Positions 1-10,400 of a stretch of DNA of 64,000 bases are shown in pieces. Each line of letters starts with the position of its first letter. Position 1 is the stretch's first letter. Below the pieces are notes generated by a model that was not told where the DNA came from, did not search any database, and was given only the letters and a program-made list of their open reading frames with translations. Origin of the DNA: Bin5 sp965218625 (GTDB lineage Bacteria > Chloroflexota > Anaerolineae > Caldilineales > Caldilineaceae); NCBI GenBank assembly GCA_965218625.1, contig CBDCLG010000015.1, forward strand, positions 124,001 to 188,000, in the 5' to 3' direction. A program made the position numbers and the translations under genes.

Positions 1-804
1 GCGCACCGTCACGCTGGCGCTCAGAATATGCGCCAGCGGAAACTCGCTCAGAGAGACTTTGCGCCCGTCCGAGCGTCGGAAGGTCAACACCTTCAGGAGC
101 TCCTCGGCCGAGCCGTCCGGCATGTAGAGGTCACTGACGATCCTTCTCGCCTCGCGGTTGACCGACACGGGCGCGCCCGTTTTCGCGTCGAAGACGAGGA
201 CGCCGACCGGCGAGGTGTTGATCAACGACTCCAGGTCAGCCCTCGCCTGCCGCTCTTCGCGGCACCGGTGCGCGTTTGCGATGACCAGCGCCGCTTGCGA
301 TGCGAACATCACCAAGGTCTCTTCGTCTTCTGTCGTGAACTCCCTTCCCTCCTCCTTCTCGCCTACGAAGATGTAGCCCACGCGCTCGCCCATTAGTTTG
401 ATCGGCGCGGCCAATAGCGCCATTACCGGGCTTACCGCTCGAGGCAGGTCCATCTCGGCAAGCCCCATTCTCCTGAAGTAACGCTGGAAATCTCTGAGTC
501 GCAGGGGCGCCGACTCTTTACTCATCATTTCGTAGATCTCTCTCCCGCTCTGCATTTTCCACAGCTGCTCCTCCTCCTCCGAGGTCAATCCGTGGGAAAG
601 AAAGTCCGGTATACCCCCTGAATTGTCCTGAATCGCAATGACGCCAAAAAGCGCGTCCGTCAACGCGCAGGCCCCATCCAGGCCCCCCTGCAGAACCGTA
701 TCGTAATCAAGGCTCTCATTGACGCGGAGGCTCGCTTCGCTTAGCTTGGCCAAGCGGCCGCGCAGCGCCTTTATTTCTTGTTGAAGATGGTCGGCGCTTG
801 ACAT
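1..804 (-). CDS. GAF/PAS sensor protein, C-terminus off the left edge
   Basis: The reading frame opens with ATG at 804, preceded by an AGGAGG box five bases upstream, and stays open for 268 codons to the window edge. Residues about 15-170 resemble a GAF domain, including the ending VMFASQAALVIANAHR. A PAS domain then starts at about 182 (LINTSPVGVLVFDAKTG). GAF-PAS proteins of this style in Chloroflexota usually continue into a histidine kinase and sometimes a receiver plus winged-helix output. That continuation lies outside the window, so kinase activity is inference. The gene is divergent from the giant LRR gene. A winged-helix fragment at 14185-14376 looks like the tail of a protein of the same general type, but in the opposite orientation. 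Confidence 0.75.
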   Translation of the reverse strand, partial: MSSADHLQQEIKALRGRLAKLSEASLRVNESLDYDTVLQGGLDGACALTDALFGVIAIQDNSGGIPDFLSHGLTSEEEEQLWKMQSGREIYEMMSKESAPLRLRDFQRYFRRMGLAEMDLPRAVSPVMALLAAPIKLMGERVGYIFVGEKEEGREFTTEDEETLVMFASQAALVIANAHRCREERQARADLESLINTSPVGVLVFDAKTGAPVSVNREARRIVSDLYMPDGSAEELLKVLTFRRSDGRKVSLSEFPLAHILSASVTVR

Positions 805-952
805 GCGCGCCTCCTGAGATCGGGCTATTGACTTCTCTGGAACTTTTGTCGTCGCAAGTCGGGGGCGGGCAAAGTGGAAGTCGGCCCATCTCGTCGCGGC
901 TGGTCTCATTCCACCTATTTTGGTAGATCGTCACTAAAGTCACATAGTTTTA

Positions 953-979
953 AGTATAAATCTCACAATATTTTCACAA
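953..979 (-). promoter_or_regulatory. Possible promoter for the GAF/PAS sensor gene
   Basis: On the minus strand a TTGTGA (979-974) and a TATACT (958-953) are spaced 15 bases apart in the most AT-rich part of the intergenic region. Transcription would run into the sensor gene with a leader of about 140 bases. The spacing is short and it is a match by eye only. Confidence 0.25.
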
Positions 980-1208
980 ACAATAGATTTACTGTACCAG
1001 TGTTGATTTTACAACCGCGATTCAAAACACGAATACCCCACATCGGACCGCCTTCAGCGTCCCTGAATTGTCGCTGAACTATTTCGATTGAGCGTGAATC
1101 GCGTTTGTCTATCACACTGTCGTCAATGTTCAGATACGCTTCAGGGCTGTCGTCGATCAGTCCTTCCACCAGATCGCATAGATGCCTAAATGTGAGCCAC
1201 TCTTGATT
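963..1208 (-). pseudogene. Remnant of a DDE transposase (IS701/IS4-like)
   Basis: An open stretch of about 80 codons reads LTFRHLCDLVEGLIDD, then AYLNIDDSVIDKRDSRSIEI, then VQRQF and GIRVLN. The DDSV-DK followed by an IELV-R-like run resembles the first catalytic-Asp segment of IS701/IS4-type transposases. The match stops abruptly after GIRVLN, where the sequence turns AT-rich and reaches a stop. The other catalytic segments are missing, so this can only be a fragment. The family assignment rests on motif memory and is tentative. Confidence 0.45.
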
Positions 1209-1419
1209 TTAAATAGTTGCAGACGGAATCGAGCCTCGTCCCTTCCCGGTGTTCAGCCAGATAGCGACAAGTGCATTCGACCGGCGTGCCGAAGAGCTAT
1301 TCGACACACTTCCAGTTTGTCATCGTGTCGCTGGCTTCCAGGCTTCCGACCAATCCGGAGCAAGCCAAATCACATTCCTTTCGGCGCATGGACGCGCCCA
1401 CACAAAGAGGTGAAAACCA

Positions 1420-4400
1420 ATGACGGTTCAGAAATCCTACAGGTCGTTGTTTGTCTTAGTGCGGATCTTCCTGTTGACAGGAGTTTTCGCCCTGTTCGCC
1501 GCCAAACCGCTTGCGCAAAGCAATGCATATGCCCAAGAAGACACCCGTGCGATCACCGAAATCTCGGTGTCCAGCAATAACCCCGGCGAGCTTGACGTGT
1601 CCTGGCAAGCTCCATCTGAAGCGCCGCACGAGTACCGTGTCTCCTGGGCGCGCGTTGGGGAGACGTTCCCCAAGCGGAATGACGGCAGCAGAAACGCCTT
1701 TCTGCCAACCACCTCCCTTAAGATTCAGTTCCTGGACGAGGGAACAACCTATAAGGTGAGAGTGCGCGCCCGATACAACGACGGGAACGGAGCTTGGAGT
1801 CCTGTCGTCCGGGCTGAGGTGCAAAGCGCGCCGGCCGACCCACCGACGCCGACCGACACTCCGACGGCAACGCCGACCGACCCACCGACGCCGACCGAGA
1901 CTCCGACGGCAACGCCGACCGATACCCCGACGGCAACGCCGACCCCCGTCCCTGCCTATCTGCACACTGAACGGGAAGCCTTGGTCGCGCTCTATAATTC
2001 GACCGGCGGCGACAATTGGACAAACAACCAAAACTGGCTCAGCGACAGTCCCGTCGGCGAGTGGCAAGGTGTGACAACCAACTCTGATGGTCGCGTCACA
2101 CACCTGGCCCTCTCCAACAACGCCTTGAGCGGACCGATTCCGGCGGACCTGGGCAACCTTTCGGCGCTTCAAGAGCTGAACCTGCTCAAGAACAACCTTT
2201 CTGGAACGATTCCGGCCTCCTTGGGCAACCTCTCTCGCCTCACTGTTATGACGCTGAACGAGAACAATTTGAGTGGGAGTATCCCGGCTTCTCTGGGCAA
2301 TCTGTCCAATCTAGAGAGTTTGGTCTTGGGTATCAATGACTTGAGCGGGTCGATCCCGGCCGAACTGGGCAACCTGGCCAAATTGGAGCAGCTAAATTTG
2401 TTAGACAATCGCCTGAGCGGAAATCTTCCGGCTGATCTGGCGCGGCTCTCCAGTCTGAAATATCTCTATCTCTATGGAAATGAACTGGCCGGACCGATTC
2501 CGTCCCAGTTGGGCAACCTCTCTAATCTCCACGAGCTGGATCTGGGCGATAATCAACTTAGCGGGCCTATCCCGACCGAACTGGGCAACCTTGCCAACTT
2601 GGTTGAACTTTGGCTCGATAAAAACGGCCTGAGCGGAACCATTCCAGCCGAACTCGGCGGACTTCCCAACCTCAAGCAACTCAGGCTGGAAAACAACGCC
2701 CTGACCGGGTCGATCCCGACCGAACTGGGCAGCCTGGCAAACCTGCAATATCTCTACCTCGGCGACAACGGCTTGGCTGGCTGCGTCCCCGACAGCCTCT
2801 ACTCATTAGAGGAACATGATCTGACCGGCCTGGGTCTGCCGGCCTGCGCGATCACCTCCGCTCTCGCTGCCTTCTACAACGCTGCCGGCGGCGACAGCTG
2901 GACAGACAGTTCAAATTGGCTCAGCGATGAACCTCTCAACGACTGGTTCGGCGTCACGGCCGATGCGAACGGGAACGTTTCGGCGCTCTCTCTCAACGCC
3001 AACGGCCTGAGCGGGACGATTTCCGCGCAAATTGCCGCGCTGACCTCGCTGCAAACGATTAACCTCGAAGACAATCAACTGACCGGGTCGATCCCCAGCC
3101 AGCTGGGCGACCTGGCCGCCTTGCAGTCATTGAATCTCAACACCAATTCGTTGAGCGGGGCCATCCCTGCAGACTTGGGCAAACTCGCCAATCTGCGCGC
3201 GTTGAGGCTGTTTGACAACGACCTGTCAGGCGCAATCCCTGTAGAACTTGCAAATCTGTCGAACCTGCAGTGGCTCGTCCTCAACGACAATTCGCTGACT
3301 GGAAGCATACCGACCGAACTGGGTAATCTAACCAGCCTGCAAGTGCTCAACCTGCAAGGCAACGAACTGACGGGAGCCATCCCTGCCGAACTCGCCCAAC
3401 TTTCCAACCTGCAGCAACTCTGGCTCGCAAACAACAACCTGAGCGGTACGATTCCGGCTGCGCTCGGCGGCCTCGCAAACCTGCAATACCTCTACCTCGG
3501 CGGCAACGGCTTGGCTGGCTGCGTCCCCGACAGCCTCTACTCATTAGCGAACAATGACCTGACCGGCCTGGGTCTGCCGGCCTGCGCGATCACCTCCGCT
3601 CTCGCTGCCTTCTACAACGCTGCCGGCGGCGACAGCTGGACAGACAGTTCAAATTGGCTCAGCGATGAACCTCTCAACGACTGGTTCGGCGTCACGGCCG
3701 ATGCGAACGGGAACGTTTCGGCGCTCTCTCTCAACGCCAACGGCCTGAGCGGGACGATTTCCGCGCAAATTGCCGCGCTGACCTCGCTGCAAACGATTAA
3801 CCTCGAAGACAATCAACTGACCGGGTCGATCCCCAGCCAGCTGGGCGACCTGGCCGCCTTGCAGTCATTGAATCTCAACACCAATTCGTTGAGCGGGGCC
3901 ATACCTATCGAACTCGCCCAACTTTCCAACCTGCAGCAACTCTGGCTCGCAAACAACAACCTGAGCGGTACGATTCCGGCTGCGCTCGGCGGCCTCGCAA
4001 ACCTGCAATACCTCTACCTCGGCGGCAACGGCTTGGCTGGCTGCGTCCCCGACAGCCTCTACTCAATAGCGAACAATGACCTGAACACATTCGGGCTGTC
4101 ACCTTGCAGCGAGAAAGCAGTTCTGGTTGCCTTCTACAACGCTGCCGGCGGCGCCAACTGGACTGACAGCACAAACTGGCTGAGCGATGAGCCGCCCGAC
4201 GACTGGTATGGCGTCACCACAGGCGCCGATGGGCGCGTCACCAGGCTGTCTCTCCAGGGCAACGGTTTGACCGGTACGATTGCGCCGGAACTGGGCGGTC
4301 TCTCCCAACTAGCCTATCTGGACCTCAGGCAAAACGCGTTGGGTGGGAGCATCCCCACCACATTGGGCAGCTTGTCCAACTTGGTATACCTGTTCCTCAA

Positions 4401-7400
4401 TGGAAACTCGTTGAGCGGGAGGGTTCCAGTCGAACTGGGCGACTTGCCCAAACTGTATACTCTTTGGATCAAAGGCAACAGTCTGAGCGGATGCATACCT
4501 GGCAGCCTGTTCTCTCTATCTGACATCGACTTCACATCTTCGTGGCTGCCATCATGCGCTGTCCAGAAGGAGGCGCTGGTCGCGCTTTACAACGCCGCGG
4601 ATGGCGCCAACTGGACCGACAACACCAACTGGCTGAGTGAAGAGCCGCTCGACGACTGGTATGGCGTCACCACCGACGCCGGCGGTATGGTTACCGCAGT
4701 CGCGCTCGCTGGCAACAACCTGAATGGAACGATTCCGGACGAACTGGGCGACCTGACCAACCTGCAGACGCTCTCTCTGAGCGGCAATAGTTTGACTGGG
4801 TGCGTGCCCGATGGCCTGTACCAGACGCCGACGAATGACTTGTCCAGCCTGGCGCTGCCGCCCTGCACGGAGAAGGAGGCGCTGGCGGCGCTCTACAACG
4901 CCACCGACGGCGCCAACTGGACTGGCAGCCGAAACTGGCTCAGCGACAGGCCGCTGGGTGAATGGAGCGGTGTCTATACCGGGGCCGACGGCCGCGTAAC
5001 GCAGCTGCGTCTTCACAGTCGCGGCTTGAGCGGCACGATCCCGGCCGAACTGGGCAACCTGGCCAGCCTGCAATACCTGGCGCTCAATGACAACAACCTC
5101 AGCGGCGCGATCCCGACCCAACTGGGCAACCTGGCCAACCTGACTGAACTGTACCTGGATGGCAACGACCTCAGTGGGTCGATTCCGGCCGAACTGGGCA
5201 ACCTGGCCAGCCTGCAAAGACTCCACCTCGAGGACAACGCGTTGAGTGGGTCGATTCCGACCCAACTGGGCAACCTGGCCAGCCTGACCGCGATGAGCTT
5301 CGGCAACAACGACTTCAGCGGGTCGATTCCGGCTGAACTGGGCAACCTCTCCAACCTGACTGACCTGTACCTCTACGAAAATAACCTCAGTGGGTCGATC
5401 CCGGCTGAGCTGGGCAACCTGGCCAGGCTGACGACACTGCAAATCAGTGGCAACGATCTGAGCGGGTGCATTCCCGACAGCCTGTACTCCGTTTCGATCA
5501 ACGACCTGGCCAATCTGGGGCTGCCGCCCTGCACGGAGAAGGCGGCCCTTGTCGCGCTCTACAACGCCGCGGATGGCGCCAACTGGACCGACAACACCAA
5601 CTGGCTGAGTGCAGGGCCGCTCGGCGACTGGCACGGCGTCACCACCGACGCCGACGGACGAGTCATTTCACTGGACCTCACCAATAACGGCCTGAGCGGG
5701 ACGATCCCGGCCCAACTGGGCGATCTGGGCGAACTGGCCGACCTGACTCTCTTTCAAAACGCGTTAAGTGGGACGATCCCGACCGAACTGGGCAACCTGT
5801 CCAATCTGATCAATCTGAACCTTGCTGTAAACAGTTTGGACGGGACGATCCCGGCTGAACTGGGCAACCTGTCCAGCCTGGCTGTCCTCTGGCTCCACCA
5901 GAATGACTTGAGCGGGACGATCCCGTCCTCTTTGGGCGACCTCTCCACCCTGCGCGAGTTGAACCTGAAGATCAATGGCTTGAGCGGGCTGATCCCCAGA
6001 GAGTTAGGCAACCTGTCCAACCTGCAACGGCTCTACCTGACTCGTAACAGTCTGGGCGGATGCATTCCCGAAAGCCTCTTTGCCGTAGCCGTCAACGACA
6101 TGTCCGACCTGAGACTGCCGACCTGCGCCGAGTACGACGCGCTGGTCGCGCTTTACAACGCCGCGGATGGCGCCAACTGGACCGACAACACCAACTGGCT
6201 GAGCGCTGAGCCCGCCGCTTCCTGGCATGGTGTCACCACCGACGCCGGCGGTCGCATCATCGGGTTGAGCCTTGCGAACAACGGCTTGAGCGGGACGATC
6301 CCGACCCAACTGGGCGACCTGACCAACCTGCAGACGCTCTCTCTGAGCGGCAATAGTTTGAGCGGGACGATCCCGACCCAACTGGGCGACCTGACCAACC
6401 TGCAGACGCTTTCTCTGAGCGGCAATAGTTTGACTGGGTGCGTGCCCGATAGCCTGTACCAGGCGCCGAGTAACGACATGTCCAGCCTGGGGCTGCCGTC
6501 CTGCACGGAGAAGGACGCGCTGGTCGCGCTCTACAACGCCACCGACGGCGCCAACTGGACCGACAACACCAACTGGCTGAGTGAAGGGTCGCTCGGCGAC
6601 TGGTATGGCGTCACGCTCGCCGCCGACGGTCGCATCATCGGGTTGAGCCTTGCGGACAACAACCTGAGTGGAACGCTGCCGTCTGAACTGAAGGACCTGG
6701 TCAACCTGCAGACGGTCTATCTTGCGAACAACAGCCTGAGTGGATGTATACCCGACAACCTGTACCAGGCGCCGACGAATGACTTGTCCAGCCTGGCGCT
6801 GCCGCCCTGCACGGAGAAGGAGGCGCTGGCGGCGCTCTACAACGCCACCGACGGCGCCAACTGGACTGGCAGCCGAAACTGGCTCAGCGACAGGCCGCTG
6901 GGTGAATGGAGCGGTGTCTATACCGGGGCCGACGGCCGCGTAACGCAGCTGCGTCTTCACAGTCGCGGCTTGAGCGGCACGATCCCGGCCGAACTGGGCA
7001 ACCTGGCCAGCCTGCAATACCTGGCGCTCAATGACAACAACCTCAGCGGCGCGATCCCGACCCAACTGGGCAACCTGGCCAACCTGACTGAACTGTACCT
7101 GGATGGCAACGACCTCAGTGGGTCGATTCCGGCCGAACTGGGCAACCTGGCCAGCCTGCAAAGACTCCACCTCGAGGACAACGCGTTGAGTGGGTCGATT
7201 CCGACCCAACTGGGCAACCTGGCCAGCCTGACCGCGATGAGCTTCGGCAACAACGACTTCAGCGGGTCGATTCCGGCTGAACTGGGCAACCTGGCCGACC
7301 TGACTGCCCTGTACCTCTACGACAACAACCTCAGCGGGTCGATCCCGGCTGAGCTGGGCAACCTGGCCAGGCTGACGACACTGCAAATCAGTGGCAACGA

Positions 7401-10400
7401 TCTGAGCGGGTGCATTCCCGACAGCCTGTACTCCGTTTCGATCAACGACCTGGCCAATCTGGGGCTTTCACCCTGCGACAGGTCGGCGTTGGCGGCGCTC
7501 TACAACGCCACCGACGGCGCCAACTGGACCGACAACACCAACTGGCTCAGCGATGAGCCGCTCGACGACTGGTATGGCGTCACCACCGACGCCGATGGGC
7601 AAGTTACCGTTCTCGCGCTCAAAGACAACGGCCTGAGCGGGTCGATTCCGGCTGAGCTGGGCAACCTCTCCAACCTGACTGACCTGCAACTCCACGAAAA
7701 TAACCTCAGCGGGACAATTCCCGCCGAACTGGGCGGCTTATCCAACCTGACTGACCTGCAACTCCACGAAAATAACCTCAGCGGGACAATTCCCGCCGAA
7801 CTGGGCGGCTTATCCAACCTGCAAGAGCTGCTTCTCCAAAGCAACGACTTGAGCGGGACAATTCCAAGCCAGTTGAGCAATCTGGCTAACCTCACAAGGC
7901 TCTACCTGGACTACAACGACTTGAGTGGAACGATTCCCAGCGGGTTGGGGAGCCTCTCCAACCTGTGGGGCCTTGGTCTAGACGACAATAGCTTGAGCGG
8001 GTCGATCCCGGTTGAGCTGGGCAACCTCGCTGGGCTGAGAATCCTGCGCCTCAAAGACAACGACCTGAGCGGGACAGTTCCGAGCGAACTGGGCAATCTG
8101 GACTATCTGCTGGAGCTATATCTCGACGGCAACAGTCTCACCGGATGCATACCCGACACGCTTTTCTCAGTGCACCTGAACGACCTGTCCGACCTGGGGC
8201 TTTCAGCCTGCACCAAGTCGGCGCTGGCGGCGCTCTACAACGCCACCGACGGCGCCAACTGGACCGACAACACCAACTGGCTCAGCGACGAGCCGCTCGA
8301 CGACTGGCATGGCGTCACCACCGACGCCGATGGGCAAGTTACCATTCTCGCGCTCGAAGACAACGGCCTGAGCGGAACAATTCCCGCCGAACTGGGCGGC
8401 TTATCCAACCTGCAAGAGCTGCTTCTCCAAAGCAACGACTTGAGCGGGACAATTCCAAGCCAACTGGGCAACCTCTCCAACCTGACTGACCTGCAACTCT
8501 ACGACAACGACCTCAGCGGGTCGATCCCGGCTGAACTGGGCAACCTGGCCAAACTGACTGACCTGTTGCTCAGTGGCAACAACCTCAGCGGGTCGATCCC
8601 GACCCAACTGGGCAACCTGACCGACCTCCTGGCGCTCAATCTCAGTGGCAATGGTTTGAGCGGGACAATTCCGACCGCACTGGGCAATCTGGGCAATCTG
8701 CAGGAGATATATCTCGACGGCAACAGTCTCACCGGATGCATACCCGACACGCTTTTCTCAGTGCCCCTGAACGACATGTCCGACCTGAATCGGCCGTCCT
8801 GCGCTGAAAAAGAGGCGTTGGCGGCGCTCTACAACGCCACCGACGGCGCCAACTGGACCGACAACACCAACTGGCTCGGCGTCAATCCTCTCAGCACCTG
8901 GCATGGCGTCACCACCGACACCCACGGATACATTACCGCGCTGGAACTGCCCAGCAACGACCTGAATGGATTGATCCCTTCCGAACTGGACAAATTTGCC
9001 AAACTGCAGACGCTTGATCTCCGTTCCAATGTCTTGACCGGAACAATCCCGACCGAGTTGGGCACTCTAACCACTTTGCAGATTCTGGCGCTTAATGACA
9101 ACGATTTGAGCGGGGCCATCCCGTCCGAACTCGGAAGCCTGGCCAACCTGCAGAGACTGTCCCTCTTTAACAACGAATTGAACGGTACGATTCCGACCGA
9201 ACTGGGCAACCTCACCGACCTGCAGACGCTTGCTCTCGAAAACAACGGCTTGAGCGGGACGATTCCGACCCAACTGGGCAACCTGGCCAGCCTGACCGCG
9301 ATGAGCTTCGGCAACAACGACTTCAGCGGGTCGATTCCGGCTGAACTGGGCAACCTGGCCGACCTGACTGCCCTGTACCTCTACGACAACAACCTCAGCG
9401 GGTCGATCCCGGCTGAGCTGGGCAACCTGGCCAGGCTGACGACACTGCAAATCAGTGGCAACGATCTGAGCGGGTGCATTCCCGACAGCCTGTACTCCGT
9501 TTCGATCAACGACCTGGCCAATCTGGGGCTTTCACCCTGCGACAGGTCGGCGTTGGCGGCGCTCTACAACGCCACCGACGGCGCCAACTGGACCGACAAC
9601 ACCAACTGGCTCAGCGATGAGCCGCTCGACGACTGGTATGGCGTCACCACCGACGCCGATGGGCAAGTTACCGTTCTCGCGCTCAAAGACAACGGCCTGA
9701 GCGGGTCGATTCCGGCTGAGCTGGGCAACCTCTCCAACCTGACTGACCTGCAACTCCACGAAAATAACCTCAGCGGGACAATTCCCGCCGAACTGGGCGG
9801 CTTATCCAACCTGCAAGAGCTGCTTCTCCAAAGCAACGACTTGAGCGGGACAATTCCAAGCCAGTTGAGCAATCTGGCTAACCTCACAAGGCTCTACCTG
9901 GACTACAACGACTTGAGTGGAACGATTCCCAGCGGGTTGGGGAGCCTCTCCAACCTGTGGGGCCTTGGTCTAGACGACAATAGCTTGAGCGGGTCGATCC
10001 CGGTTGAGCTGGGCAACCTCGCTGGGCTGAGAATCCTGCGCCTCAAAGACAACGACCTGAGCGGGACAGTTCCGAGCGAACTGGGCAATCTGGACTATCT
10101 GCTGGAGCTATATCTCGACGGCAACAGTCTCACCGGATGCATACCCGACACGCTTTTCTCAGTGCACCTGAACGACCTGTCCGACCTGGGGCTTTCAGCC
10201 TGCACCAAGTCGGCGCTGGCGGCGCTCTACAACGCCGCCGACGGCGCCAACTGGACCGACAACACCAACTGGCTCAGCGATGAGCCGCTCGACGACTGGT
10301 ATGGCGTCACCACCGACGCCGATGGGCAAGTTACCGTTCTCGCGCTCGAAGACAACGGCCTGAGCGGGTCGATCCCGGCTGAGCTGGGCAACCTCTCCAA

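Larger units (their letters stand above)
805..1419. other. Divergent intergenic region between sensor gene and giant LRR gene
   Basis: This 615-base stretch separates two divergent genes. It is markedly AT-rich at about 930-1020, unlike the flanking coding DNA. It contains a transposase-like reading-frame remnant (963-1208, minus) and a possible minus-strand promoter. An AGAGGTG box precedes the ATG at 1420. I see no further complete gene. Confidence 0.6.

Noticed and set aside
6004..7386. A 460-codon minus-strand frame, and many shorter ones, opposite the giant LRR gene
   Set aside because: They repeat with the LRR modules and give Val/Gln/Arg-rich nonsense (QVAQLGRNRP); shadows of the repetitive coding strand.
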